A stretch of 64,000 bases of DNA from Acetobacteraceae bacterium (GCA_947475245.1 CANJLW010000008.1:1-64000), one strand, 5' to 3'; counted from the stretch's first letter, positions 44,893 to 53,449 are shown. The notes: generated by a model from the letters alone, not told the origin. Made by a program: numbers and translations.

Positions 44893-46074
44893 CTACGCTC
44901 CGCGCGTGGCCGGCCGAGCCGTTCGGTCGCTCCGCTTCCCTCCTTGGCCTCGGCCTGCCGCGCGCTCCGCTCCGCTCGCCAGTCGCTTGCGCTCCCACTG
45001 AACTCGGGCACAGCGAAAGCCGATGTCGTCGTGGCGGTCGGACGGGGCGTAGAAGATGCGGTCCGCCGAGCGCGCGTTGCGCGCGGCGAAGATCCAGGAC
45101 CCGCCGCGCAGCACGCGGTTCGCGGCACCGCCGGCGTCCCGCCAGGGGGCGCCGTCCGGCGGGCGGCCTTCGTGACGGTTCAGCCAAGCGTCCTCGCACC
45201 ACTCCCAGACATTGCCGAGCATGTCGTGCAGCCCCCAGTTATTAGGTTGCCTTTCGCCGACAGCGTGGGTTTCTCCACCGCTGTTGTCGTCATACCAGGC
45301 GATCGCGTCCACATCCTCGGCATAGCGCGCCGTTGCCGTCCCCGCCCGGCACGCATATTCCCAATACGCCTCGCTCGGCAGGCCCAAATCGAGGCCCGGC
45401 AGGCGCTTGTTCAGCGCGCGGATAAAGCGGCGGGCCATGTGAAAGCTGACGTTCTCGACCGGGCGGGCGGGGGATTTGAATGTGCTGGGGTTGGTCCCAA
45501 TCACCGCTTCCCACAACGCCTGGGTGCAAGGTGTATCGAACAGCCAGAACCCGTCCGCGATCTCGATCGGGACCTGCGGGCCCTCATCGTCGTAGCGCCC
45601 GTTTTCGTCAGGAGGGGAGCCGATCAAAAACTCGCCCGGCGGTATCCAGCGCATGCGCTGCACGACCTTGGCGCCGTCGGCGGATTCCACCGCGAAAGTA
45701 ACCCAGGGGGTTTTGTAGTCGTCATACCCCCAATCGTCGGCCCAGGACGGCGGACGGCCGGATTCCCAGAAGGCGTTGCGGCTGCGGCGGACACGCACAG
45801 CCTCCCGCATCCCAGGCGGCAGACGCGTGGTTTCGTCGGTGATGGCGACGGCCAGCATCTCCGCCGTCAGCCCCGTCACCCGCGACAGATCGGAACCGAT
45901 CAGCCGATAGTTGGTCAGGTCCGACCCGGTCATATCGGCGTCTTTCAGATCGGCCCCAACCAACGCCCGATCCGGATCGAGTTCCGCCGCCCGAATCAAA
46001 TCGGAAAACACATCGCTCGGCGCGTCGAGCAGCGCGTCCATACGTTGGGTCAGGGTACGATTCGGGTCACTCAC
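44893..46074 (-). CDS. SUMF1/formylglycine-generating-enzyme-like protein with pentapeptide-like repeats
   Basis: About 393 residues. Residues 35-70 (ALVGADLKDADMTGSDLT and LIGSDLSRVTGL) resemble pentapeptide repeats. From about 140 the FGE-sulfatase fold is clear: MRWIPPGEFLIGSPPDE, VENVSFHMARRFIRALN, LPSEAYWEYACRAGT, GLHDMLGNVWEWCEDAW, VLRGGSWIFAARNARSA and GFRCARVQ. The catalytic cysteines of true formylglycine-generating enzyme are absent: the segment after GGSW has no Cys. A basic, low-complexity tail of about 35 residues follows. The start is GTG at 46074, overlapping the stop of the upstream gene (GTGA), so the two are co-translated. Confidence 0.85.
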   Translation of the reverse strand: MSDPNRTLTQRMDALLDAPSDVFSDLIRAAELDPDRALVGADLKDADMTGSDLTNYRLIGSDLSRVTGLTAEMLAVAITDETTRLPPGMREAVRVRRSRNAFWESGRPPSWADDWGYDDYKTPWVTFAVESADGAKVVQRMRWIPPGEFLIGSPPDENGRYDDEGPQVPIEIADGFWLFDTPCTQALWEAVIGTNPSTFKSPARPVENVSFHMARRFIRALNKRLPGLDLGLPSEAYWEYACRAGTATARYAEDVDAIAWYDDNSGGETHAVGERQPNNWGLHDMLGNVWEWCEDAWLNRHEGRPPDGAPWRDAGGAANRVLRGGSWIFAARNARSADRIFYAPSDRHDDIGFRCARVQWERKRLASGAERAAGRGQGGKRSDRTARPATRGA

Positions 46075-47078
46075 CGCATGTCCCTCCGCTCGGTCGTCCG
46101 CCGAGCGAGCATGGCATCGCCGTGGATGTCCTTCGGAAGCGTGTCAAAGACAAGCTCTTTCAGCACGATTTGTTTGTTCTTTAACACCTTAGAGGCGAAG
46201 CCCGGTTTATCCTCGCCATGGGCGGCCGTGACGTCAAAGCAAGGTCGGTTGGCAAGGATCAAAACGGTCAGCGGACCACCTCCCTCCGGCCCAGGTTCGA
46301 TCACCGCCATGTGCGCACCCTGCAGCACATCGCCATGGATGCAGTCGCCCACCAGCGGCCCAACGATTTTCGATCCGCCGGTTTCCCGGACGAAATTGTC
46401 GTGCTGGTTCTCAACATCGCCGATCAAGGTTCCCTGGCATACTTGATACCCCGTCACGGGAATCCGAAGGAAGGCATGGCGCAGGGTCAGTTCGACCGTC
46501 CCATTCCGCCATGGCATCGTGGTCGGCGAAATCCGCAGCGTGGCTCGCGCCTCGGACTTTGTCGGGTCTTCATTCTTGGTTTGCAGCGGATGCAGGATGA
46601 ATTCGACGAAGCGTCCGAAATCGTGACCTGGATCGCCTGAAACCGCGACCTGCTGTGTAATTGCCACCGGGTCCGGTGGGGTCCTTACTTTCAGATCACG
46701 CTTGGATCGGGCGTTGTCGGCCCGCTCCCAGGCCGCGATGAACAGGGCTTTATCCTCAGCATGGATCGGATTGTCGCCGAAAAACACCTGCACGATCTCT
46801 GAAAGCGCCCGATTATCGGGCGTACTTTCCCCGCTCCGCCACTTGCGGACGGTGCGATCGGTGACACTCAATTTTCCGGCAAGGAGCAATAAATTCCACT
46901 CAGGCGGCGCGATGCTGGCGGTTTCCTGTTCGGCACAAGTCCCGGCGAGAAGGTGCTGGGCCATCAACTGATGGAACGGCTTGTCCTGTTCCGGCACGCG
47001 TTCCGCCTTTCGTTCCGTTCCGCCGTTCCGCGGAACCCCTTTGCCATTACCCGTTCCGTGGGTGCCAGCTTCCCCCAT
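46071..47078 (-). CDS. Uncharacterised protein with helix-turn-helix-like N-terminal region, partner of the FGE-like gene
   Basis: About 335 residues, not recognised. Residues 58-105 (PPEWNLLLLAGKLSVTDRTV, KWRSGESTPDNRALSEIV) look like a helix-turn-helix DNA-binding segment. From about 140 to 310 the sequence alternates hydrophobic residues as in a beta-rich domain (VELTLRHAFLRIPVTGYQV, LTVLILANRPCFDV), and it ends in a basic tail. The ATG at 47078 is used because the only longer start is a TTG; no ribosome-binding site precedes it and it lies in the loop of a long inverted repeat. Third-position GC is lower than in neighbouring genes. Its stop overlaps the FGE-like start, so the two form one unit. 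Confidence 0.7.
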   Translation of the reverse strand: MGEAGTHGTGNGKGVPRNGGTERKAERVPEQDKPFHQLMAQHLLAGTCAEQETASIAPPEWNLLLLAGKLSVTDRTVRKWRSGESTPDNRALSEIVQVFFGDNPIHAEDKALFIAAWERADNARSKRDLKVRTPPDPVAITQQVAVSGDPGHDFGRFVEFILHPLQTKNEDPTKSEARATLRISPTTMPWRNGTVELTLRHAFLRIPVTGYQVCQGTLIGDVENQHDNFVRETGGSKIVGPLVGDCIHGDVLQGAHMAVIEPGPEGGGPLTVLILANRPCFDVTAAHGEDKPGFASKVLKNKQIVLKELVFDTLPKDIHGDAMLARRTTERRDMR

Positions 47079-47098
47079 TAAGAAAGGAAACTGGCACC
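47061..47098. repeat. 13-base inverted repeat enclosing a start codon
   Basis: Arms GGTGCCAGCTTCC (47061-47073) and GGAAACTGGCACC (47086-47098) pair at 12 of 13 positions with a 12-base loop. The minus-strand ATG of the HTH-like gene (47076-47078) is in the loop. It may be an operator for that gene's own product or an RNA hairpin controlling its translation. Confidence 0.65.
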
Positions 47099-47305
47099 AT
47101 GGCAACGATAACCGACCCGACGGTTTTGTGCGAAGCGGGCCTCAGCGTGACCTACCTCGCACTCGCCTTCAACGCCTGGCAGCACAAGCACCGCCTGGCA
47201 ATCGCCGCGTACTTCACCGCCGCTTTACTGGTCGCCGCACTGGCGTTCCACGCGGCGGGGGCACACGCCCCCACCCCTCCGCCTCCCCTCACCGAAACGC
47301 CGCAC
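47099..47305 (+). other. Possible small membrane-protein reading frame, 3' end unresolved
   Basis: An ATG at 47099 behind AAGGAAA opens a frame whose first 69 codons are GC-rich at the third position and encode a hydrophobic stretch (LSVTYLALAFNAW, AAYFTAALLVAALAFHAAG) of about two membrane helices. The frame has no stop before 48043 and continues antisense through the globin gene and into pyk, which is unlikely to be coding. It may be a truncated or decayed gene, or chance. Confidence 0.25.
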
Positions 47306-47707
47306 TCAATCCAGCGCCAGGATCGCGGCGACGGTTTCGGCCCAGGCGGTTTCCATGGCATCCGTCCACTCCTCGGCCAAAATGGCGCGGAAGGCGGCGT
47401 GGACGGTGGGGTAGAAACTGTCGAACAGCGCGGGATCGACGCCCAGCCCCTCATGATTGATCCGCTCGATGCGGATCAGGTTGGCGCCGTATTCCCGCGA
47501 CCCGAGGAAATCCAACAGGCTCTCGATCGTCACCTGCATCATCTGTCCGCGCACCAACCCGGCGGCATCGCGCACGAACAGCGCCTCCGCCGCCGGGTTT
47601 TCGGCGAACAGGCGCGCGAAGACGAACGGCGTCGGGTCGCCGCCGCAGCGATCGGCGACGCGTTCCAACGTTTCAACGACGATCGCGGCGCGGGCGGCGG
47701 CGTCCAT
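47306..47707 (-). CDS. Globin-domain protein
   Basis: About 133 residues, all-helical. FARLFAENPAAEALFVRD and the proximal-His region INHEGLGVDPALFDSFYP followed by EEWTDAMETAWAETVAAIL match bacterial single-domain globins. These bind haem and take part in oxygen, NO or redox sensing or detoxification. It lies five bases downstream of pyruvate kinase on the same strand and is probably co-transcribed. Its ribosome-binding site is weak. The remote family match lowers confidence slightly. Confidence 0.72.
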   Translation of the reverse strand: MDAAARAAIVVETLERVADRCGGDPTPFVFARLFAENPAAEALFVRDAAGLVRGQMMQVTIESLLDFLGSREYGANLIRIERINHEGLGVDPALFDSFYPTVHAAFRAILAEEWTDAMETAWAETVAAILALD

Positions 47708-47712
47708 GGGCG

Positions 47713-49146
47713 TTACTTCACCGTGGCGACACGCAGCGCGTTGGTGGAACCGGGTTGCCCGAACGGCACGCCGGCGGTCACGACGATTTCGTCGCCGCGC
47801 ACCGCGAAGCCTTCGGATTGCGCGACCTTGGCGGCGCGGTTCGTCGCCTCCGTCATCGAATGCACGTCGGGCGTGACGACGGCGTGCACCCCCCAGACCA
47901 CGGCCAGCCGCCGAGCGGTGTCGGTATTCGGAGTCAGCCCGATAACGGGGGAATCCGGGCGTTCGCGGGCGACGCGCAACGCGGTGCTGCCGGAATCGGT
48001 GAAGGCGACGATGGCCTTGGCGCCGATCGTATGCCCGACCTGACGCGCGGCGGCGGCGATGGCGCCGGGGGCGGACGCGTCGGGTTCCGCGCGCGACGCA
48101 TCGATGCCGGCCCGCCAGCCCGCGTCCTGTTCCACCCGCGCGACGATGCGATCCATCATGTTGACGGCTTCATACGGATATTGCCCGGCGGCGGTTTCGC
48201 CCGACAGCATCACCGCGTCGGCCCCGTCGAACACGGCGGTGGCGACGTCCGAGGCCTCCGCCCGGGTCGGCGCGGGGGCGGAAATCATGCTTTCCAGCAT
48301 CTGCGTGGCGACGACGACGGGTTTGCCCAGTTGCCGAGCAAGCCGCACGATGCGCTTTTGCGCCAGCGGCACTTCCTCCGGCGGTAGTTCCACGCCCAGA
48401 TCGCCGCGCGCGACCATCACGGCGTCGGTCAGCGCCATGATCTCGTCCAGATTATCAAGCGCCTGCGGCTTTTCCAGCTTCACCATCACCCAGGCGCGCC
48501 CGGCGATCAGGGCCTTGGCTTCGGCCACGTCTTCGGCGCGTTGGACGAAGGACAGGCCGATATAATTGGCACCGTGCGACACGGCGAATTCCAGGTCCTC
48601 CCGATCCTTCACGGTCAAGGCGGGGATCGGCAGGATCACGTCGGGAACGTTGACGCCCTTGCGGTCGGACAGCGGGCCGCCGACGACGATTTCGGTTTCC
48701 AGCGCGTCGGGCAGCTTGCGGATCACGCGCAGCCGCAGCTTGCCGTCGTCCAGCAGCAGGTTCGATCCGATCGACGCGGCCTCGATAATTTCGGGATGCG
48801 GCAGATTGACCCGGCGCGCATCGCCGGGCGTCGGGTTCAGGTCCAGGCGGAATTGCTGGCCGGTCTGCAACTGCACCCGCCCGCCGCCGAACCGGCCGAC
48901 GCGCAGCTTCGGCCCCTGCACGTCGGCCAGGATGCCGATCGGGCGGTCGAATTTCTGCTCCAGTTCCCGGATCATGGCGAAGCGCAGCGCGTGATCCTCG
49001 TGACTCCCGTGGGAGAAGTTCAGTCGGAACACGTCCGCGCCGGCCTGGAACAGGCGGGTCAGGATTTCGATCGTGCCGCTGGCGGGGCCCAGCGTGGCGA
49101 TGATCTTGGTGCGGCGGCGGCGGCGCATCTTGGGTCGGGCAGCCAT
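47713..49146 (-). CDS. pyk: Pyruvate kinase
   Basis: About 477 residues. TKIIATLGPAS at the start, VFRLNFSHGSHEDH, VMVARGDLGVELPPEEVP, the signature region VVVATQMLESMISAPAPTRA and MLSGETAAGQYPYEAV are all present. The C-terminal allosteric domain carries VAFTDSGSTALRVARERPDS. It makes pyruvate and ATP from phosphoenolpyruvate. AAGGAGG precedes the ATG at 49146. It lies 14 bases after the glycerate kinase, giving a link from glycerate to pyruvate. Confidence 0.96.
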   Translation of the reverse strand: MAARPKMRRRRRTKIIATLGPASGTIEILTRLFQAGADVFRLNFSHGSHEDHALRFAMIRELEQKFDRPIGILADVQGPKLRVGRFGGGRVQLQTGQQFRLDLNPTPGDARRVNLPHPEIIEAASIGSNLLLDDGKLRLRVIRKLPDALETEIVVGGPLSDRKGVNVPDVILPIPALTVKDREDLEFAVSHGANYIGLSFVQRAEDVAEAKALIAGRAWVMVKLEKPQALDNLDEIMALTDAVMVARGDLGVELPPEEVPLAQKRIVRLARQLGKPVVVATQMLESMISAPAPTRAEASDVATAVFDGADAVMLSGETAAGQYPYEAVNMMDRIVARVEQDAGWRAGIDASRAEPDASAPGAIAAAARQVGHTIGAKAIVAFTDSGSTALRVARERPDSPVIGLTPNTDTARRLAVVWGVHAVVTPDVHSMTEATNRAAKVAQSEGFAVRGDEIVVTAGVPFGQPGSTNALRVATVK

Positions 49147-49160
49147 GGGAAAAGCCTCCT

Positions 49161-50453
49161 TCAGGCGACCAGGATCGCGCGAATGTCGTTGACGTTGGTC
49201 AGGGTGGGGCCGGTGACGATCAGATCGCCGATGGCGCCGAAGGCGGAGTGGCTGTCATGCCCGGCCAGCATGGCGCGGGGATCGCGACCGGTCGCGCGCA
49301 AGCGGGCAAGGGAGTCCGGCGTGGCGATGGCCCCGGCGATTTCGGCCATGCCGTCCACCCCGTCGGTATCCCCCGCCATCGCCCAGATGCCGGGCGCGCC
49401 GTTCAGCGCGACGGTCAGGCCGAGCAGAAACGTGGTGTTGCGACCGCCTTCTCCATAAGGGCCGGGGCCGAGGGTGACCGTGGTCTCCCCACCCGACAGC
49501 AGCACGGCGGGGCCGGCGACGGGTTCGCCGTGCGCGCGGATGGATCGCGCGATGCCGGCCATGGCGGTGCCGAGTTCCTTGGCCTCCCCTTCCAGCGCGT
49601 CGCCCAGGATGATGGGCGTCAGGCCCATGCCGCGGGCGGCGTCGGCCATGGCGCGCAGGGCCATCATCGGGGTGGCGATCATGCGAAATTCGGCGTTCGG
49701 CAGGCTGCCGGGCTTGGGGGTTTCGTCGTCGTCTTGCGCCAGGCGAGCAGCGACGGCGGCGGATGGCGCGATGCCGTAGCGCGCGATCAAAGCCCGCGCG
49801 TCGGCGAAGGTCGTGGCGTCGGGCACGGTGGGGCCGGAGCCGATAACGGCCGGGTCGTCCCCCGGCACGTCGCTGATGGCCAGGGTAACGACACGCGCCG
49901 GGGCGGCGGCGGCGGCGAGGCGTCCGCCCTTGATGGCCGACAGATGTTTCCGCACCGCGTTCATCTCCGCGATGTTGGCACCGCAGGCCAGCAGGGCGCG
50001 GTTGATGGCCTGCTTATCTTCCAGGGTAATCCCCGGCGCGGGGGCGGCGAGCAGGGCGGACGCGCCGCCGGACATCAGCGCGATCACCAGATCGTCCGGC
50101 CCCAGGCCGCGCACGCGATCCAGCAGCGCCAACGCGCCGCGTTGGGAATTGGCGTCGGGGACGGGATGGGAAGCCTCGATCACCTGAATACGGCGCGTGG
50201 GTACGGCGTGGCCATAGCGGGTGACGACGACGCCTTCCATCGCGACATCCGGCCAGGCGTCTTCCAGGGCGGCGGCCATCAGCGCGGCGGATTTGCCGCC
50301 GCCGACGACGATGCAGCGCCCGCGTGTGGGTTTCGGCGGCAGATGGGCGGCCAGCACGGCGCGCGGATCGGCCGCGGCGACGGCGGTGTCGAACAGGGCG
50401 CGCAAGGCGGCCCGCGCGCGTGCGTCGTTCCAGCCGGTGTCAGGCCAGGCCAT
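49161..50453 (-). CDS. Glycerate 2-kinase (GckA/TtuD family)
   Basis: About 430 residues of the DUF4147/MOFRL-type glycerate kinase family: VVGGGKSAALMAAALE near residue 50, LVIALMSGGASALL, AEMNAVRKHLSAIKGGRLA, VLLSGGETTVTLG and MAGDTDGVDGMAEIAGA. It phosphorylates D-glycerate to 2-phosphoglycerate. GGGAGAA precedes the ATG at 50453. It heads the operon with pyk and the globin gene, suggesting glycerate or tartronate assimilation; the hydroxyacid dehydrogenases in the window could supply glycerate. Confidence 0.92.
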   Translation of the reverse strand: MAWPDTGWNDARARAALRALFDTAVAAADPRAVLAAHLPPKPTRGRCIVVGGGKSAALMAAALEDAWPDVAMEGVVVTRYGHAVPTRRIQVIEASHPVPDANSQRGALALLDRVRGLGPDDLVIALMSGGASALLAAPAPGITLEDKQAINRALLACGANIAEMNAVRKHLSAIKGGRLAAAAAPARVVTLAISDVPGDDPAVIGSGPTVPDATTFADARALIARYGIAPSAAVAARLAQDDDETPKPGSLPNAEFRMIATPMMALRAMADAARGMGLTPIILGDALEGEAKELGTAMAGIARSIRAHGEPVAGPAVLLSGGETTVTLGPGPYGEGGRNTTFLLGLTVALNGAPGIWAMAGDTDGVDGMAEIAGAIATPDSLARLRATGRDPRAMLAGHDSHSAFGAIGDLIVTGPTLTNVNDIRAILVA

Positions 50454-50541
50454 TTGCGATATTCTCCCGCTCGCTCCCGAGCGCAGTATGGCAAAATCGG
50501 GGCAGCAGCGCCATGTTCACGTTACCAATGGGAGATATGCG

Positions 50542-50853
50542 ATGTCCGCGCCTGAATTCGACAAGCAAACTCAGACCGAACTTGAAGCCGCCGCTTTCCG
50601 CCGTCTGGTGGCGCATCTGCAGGAACGCAGCGATGTGCAGAACATCGATATGATGAATCTGGCGGGGTTCTGCCGTAACTGCCTGAGCCGGTGGTACCGG
50701 GAAGAGGCGGCGACGCAGGGGATTACCATCGCCGATCCCGACGCGCGCGAAATCGTCTACGGCATGCCTTATAAGGAGTGGCAGGCGAAATATCAGAAGG
50801 AAGCGACGGCGGAGCAGAAGGCGGCGTTCGCCAAGAGCAATCCGGGTCATTGA
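50542..50853 (+). CDS. DUF1244 family protein
   Basis: About 103 residues. RRLVAHLQERSDVQNIDMMN, NLAGFCRNCLSRWYREEA, and GMPYKEWQAKYQKEATAEQ identify DUF1244, a small helical family widespread in alphaproteobacteria, function unknown. GGGAGA precedes the ATG at 50542. The Cys pair in FCRNCL is conserved in the family. It is divergent from the glycerate kinase operon and 57 bases upstream of gapR. Confidence 0.9.
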   Translation: MSAPEFDKQTQTELEAAAFRRLVAHLQERSDVQNIDMMNLAGFCRNCLSRWYREEAATQGITIADPDAREIVYGMPYKEWQAKYQKEATAEQKAAFAKSNPGH

Positions 50854-50910
50854 CCCGGGTCCGGCGCGCCGGTATCCCCGCCCGCTTTCCTTTTTACGGG
50901 ACGATGGACC

Positions 50911-51177
50911 ATGGCCAAGGCGATTACCGAGGAAGAGATCAAGACCGGCGGCGTCGCGGCCGATCGCCTGCGCAGCATCGTCGAGCGCATCGAGCGTCTT
51001 GAAGAAGAACGCAAAGCGCTCGGCGCCGACATCAAGGACATCTATGCCGAGGCGAAATCCGCCGGCTTCGACGTCAAGGTGCTGCGCCAGTTGATCCGCA
51101 TCCGGAAGCAGGAAGCGGCGGAAGTGGAAGAACTGGAAACAATGCTCGACGTCTACCGACGCGCGTTGGGGATGTAA
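50911..51177 (+). CDS. gapR: GapR family nucleoid-associated protein (DUF2312)
   Basis: About 88 residues, nearly all helical: GGVAADRLRSIVERIERLEE, ERKALGADIKDIYAEAKSAG and FDVKVLRQLIRIRKQEAAEV. This is the alphaproteobacterial GapR family, which binds overtwisted AT-rich DNA ahead of polymerases and is needed for chromosome replication in Caulobacter. The long N-terminal helix forms the coiled-coil dimer. The gene stands alone with a short leader. Confidence is high on length and sequence. Confidence 0.93.
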   Translation: MAKAITEEEIKTGGVAADRLRSIVERIERLEEERKALGADIKDIYAEAKSAGFDVKVLRQLIRIRKQEAAEVEELETMLDVYRRALGM

Positions 51178-51222
51178 CCCCCGCGCGCCGGCGTTTTCTT
51201 CCGCAACAAATCGAAAAGCCCA

Positions 51223-52503
51223 CTACGCCGCGGCGGTCGCCGCATCCTGGCCGCTGATCCACGCACCGGCCACCGTACTGGCGTAACCGACATGGCAGGC
51301 CTCCCCGGCAATCAGCAGGTGACCGTCGCCGATCGGTTCGGCCAGGGCGGCGCGCGCGTCGGCGGCGCCGGGGACGGCATAGCTGTATGCGCCGAGCACA
51401 TAGGGATCGGCGTCCCAGGCGGTGATCAGGCGGGGGGCGTCGCGAAACAGCGCATCGACCCGGCCGCCGAAGACCGCGCGCAGACGCTCCAACGCAAAGG
51501 CGGCTGTGGCATCGCTTCCGGCGCGCGCCAGGTCCTCCGCCACCGACCCGCCGATCCAGCCTTGAACATAATCCCGCCCGAACGGCCAGCATTGAAACGG
51601 CATCAGCGGATCGCCGATGCGTTCCACGCGCTGTTCGACGGAGCAGTGTAGCGGCACATCCAGCCGATCCGGCCCGACGGCGCGCAACGCGACCTTGACG
51701 GCAAGACCCATCGGCAAAGCCGCGATGCTGTCGCGCGCGCGCGCCGGTATCGGCGGATCGAACACCAGACCGCCACCGGCCAGTACGCCGGTCGACACGG
51801 TCACGATACAGGATCGCGCGCTGACAGCGCCGCTTGGCGTCTCCACGACAACCCGCCCGCCCCTGCCGTTCCAGCGCACGCGCGTCACCGGCGTGTTCAG
51901 CCGAATATCGATCCCCAGCCCCAGACGCCGCTGGACAAATGCCCCGACGCCGCCGTCGGGCACCAGATTGCTGCCGCCCAGGGCGTTGCGCCGCCAGTCG
52001 CGGGCACTGAACCGGTCGCCGTCGACGGTGCAGATCACCGCCGCCTCCCACGCCTCGATGCTCGCCGCCCAGGGGTTATCGCCCAGATGTTCGGCGACGG
52101 CGCGCATCGATACGTCGCCATGGGCGGCGATCAGCGTATCCGCCGCTGCCTCGAAAATCGGCCACGCCGCCGCGTACTCCGTCTGTTCGGCCTGAGTCAT
52201 CAACCGTTGCCCGACAAAGCCGCGTTCAACCCGGATTGCGTCGGAGCGCAGCAATGGATCGCCGGCATTGCGCGCGATGGATGTCAGCGGGTTATTCTCG
52301 GCGTCGTGCAGCCAGATCGCGCCCATGTCGAACCACACGCCGCCGAGTTCGGCGGGATGCGTCGTCCAGGCCCGTCCGCCGATACGGGCGGAGGCTTCCA
52401 GCACGACGCAGCGCCGTCCCAGCGCGCGCAGCCGTTCGGCGGCACCCAGCCCCGCGAGGCCGGCACCGACGACGACGACATCGGTGTCGGTCTCGATTGC
52501 CAT
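51223..52503 (-). CDS. FAD-dependent amine oxidase-like oxidoreductase
   Basis: About 426 residues. The dinucleotide motif is VVVVGAGLAGLGAAERLRAL with RCVVLEASARIGGRAWT, and the C-terminus has GHLLIAGEACHVGYASTVAGAW, as in flavin monoamine oxidases and related polyamine oxidases. It oxidises amines (or amino acids) with O2. It has no obvious signal peptide. It is convergent with gapR and sits 27 bases downstream of the aminotransferase, so the two may be co-transcribed. Confidence 0.88.
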   Translation of the reverse strand: MAIETDTDVVVVGAGLAGLGAAERLRALGRRCVVLEASARIGGRAWTTHPAELGGVWFDMGAIWLHDAENNPLTSIARNAGDPLLRSDAIRVERGFVGQRLMTQAEQTEYAAAWPIFEAAADTLIAAHGDVSMRAVAEHLGDNPWAASIEAWEAAVICTVDGDRFSARDWRRNALGGSNLVPDGGVGAFVQRRLGLGIDIRLNTPVTRVRWNGRGGRVVVETPSGAVSARSCIVTVSTGVLAGGGLVFDPPIPARARDSIAALPMGLAVKVALRAVGPDRLDVPLHCSVEQRVERIGDPLMPFQCWPFGRDYVQGWIGGSVAEDLARAGSDATAAFALERLRAVFGGRVDALFRDAPRLITAWDADPYVLGAYSYAVPGAADARAALAEPIGDGHLLIAGEACHVGYASTVAGAWISGQDAATAAA

Positions 52504-52530
52504 GACCGGACTGTAGACGATTCCCCTCGA

Positions 52531-53430
52531 TCAGGCGACGCGTTTGGCGACTTCCGCCGGCGAACACCGCACCAGTGCGGCATAATCCGCCATCAGCGTG
52601 GCCGTGATCCGGTCGGGCCTGAAAGCCTGCGCGCCGATCGCGCGCACGGCGGTGATCTCGGCCGCGGTGCCGGCCAGGAAGACCTCGCTGGCGGTGGCGA
52701 CTTCCTCGGCGGCGATCTCGCGCTCGATCACCGTCATCTGGTTACGACGAGCAAGGGCGATGACGGAGCGGCGGGTGATACCGTCGAGGAAGCCTTCCGG
52801 TCGCGGCGTATGCAGCGCGCCGTCGATCACCAGGAAAATATTGGCGCCGGTGCTTTCCGCAACCAGCCCGCGCCAGTCCAGCATCAAGGCGTCGGCGCAG
52901 CCTTCGGCCTCGGCTTTCTGCTTTGCCATGGTGCCGATCATGTACAGACCGGTGCATTTTGCCGCCGTCGGGGCGGTTTCCGGGGACGGGCGCTTCCATT
53001 CGGCATGCGCCATGCGAATGCCCTGCATCGGGTCGGCACCGAAATAGCTGGGCCAGGCCCAGGCGGCGATGGCCAGATGCGTCGTCGCGCCCGTGGCGGA
53101 AACCGACAGCGCTTCCGACCCGCGCCAGGCGATCGGGCGGACATAACCGTCGGTCAACCCGTTGGCGCGCAGCACCGCCTGACTGGCGGCATCGATCGCG
53201 TCCGCCGTATAGGGGATGGAGAAACCCAGGATACGCGCGGAATTGATCAAACGATCCGTATGCGCGCGCAGGCGGAAGATTTGTCCGCCATAGGCGCGCT
53301 CTCCCTCGAACACGGTGCTGGCATAGTGGAAACCATGCGTCAGAACATGCATCCTGGCATCGCGCCAGGGGATGAGTGCCCCGTCGAGCCATATCCAACC
53401 GTCGCGGTCGTCGAAAGGAACAAGCGTCAT
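52531..53430 (-). CDS. Class IV aminotransferase (branched-chain or D-amino-acid aminotransferase-like)
   Basis: About 299 residues, PLP class IV. The catalytic Lys is in TAAKCTGLYMIGTMAKQKAE, then ADALMLDWRGLVAESTGANI and LDGITRRSVIALARR. The length fits the short IlvE/D-alanine aminotransferase type rather than the 370-residue enzyme at 17470. AAGGAAG precedes the ATG at 53430. The promoter overlaps that of the divergent MarR gene. Which amino acid it acts on is not clear. Confidence 0.86.
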   Translation of the reverse strand: MTLVPFDDRDGWIWLDGALIPWRDARMHVLTHGFHYASTVFEGERAYGGQIFRLRAHTDRLINSARILGFSIPYTADAIDAASQAVLRANGLTDGYVRPIAWRGSEALSVSATGATTHLAIAAWAWPSYFGADPMQGIRMAHAEWKRPSPETAPTAAKCTGLYMIGTMAKQKAEAEGCADALMLDWRGLVAESTGANIFLVIDGALHTPRPEGFLDGITRRSVIALARRNQMTVIEREIAAEEVATASEVFLAGTAAEITAVRAIGAQAFRPDRITATLMADYAALVRCSPAEVAKRVA

Positions 53431-53449
53431 GATCGGCTTCCTTGTAATT

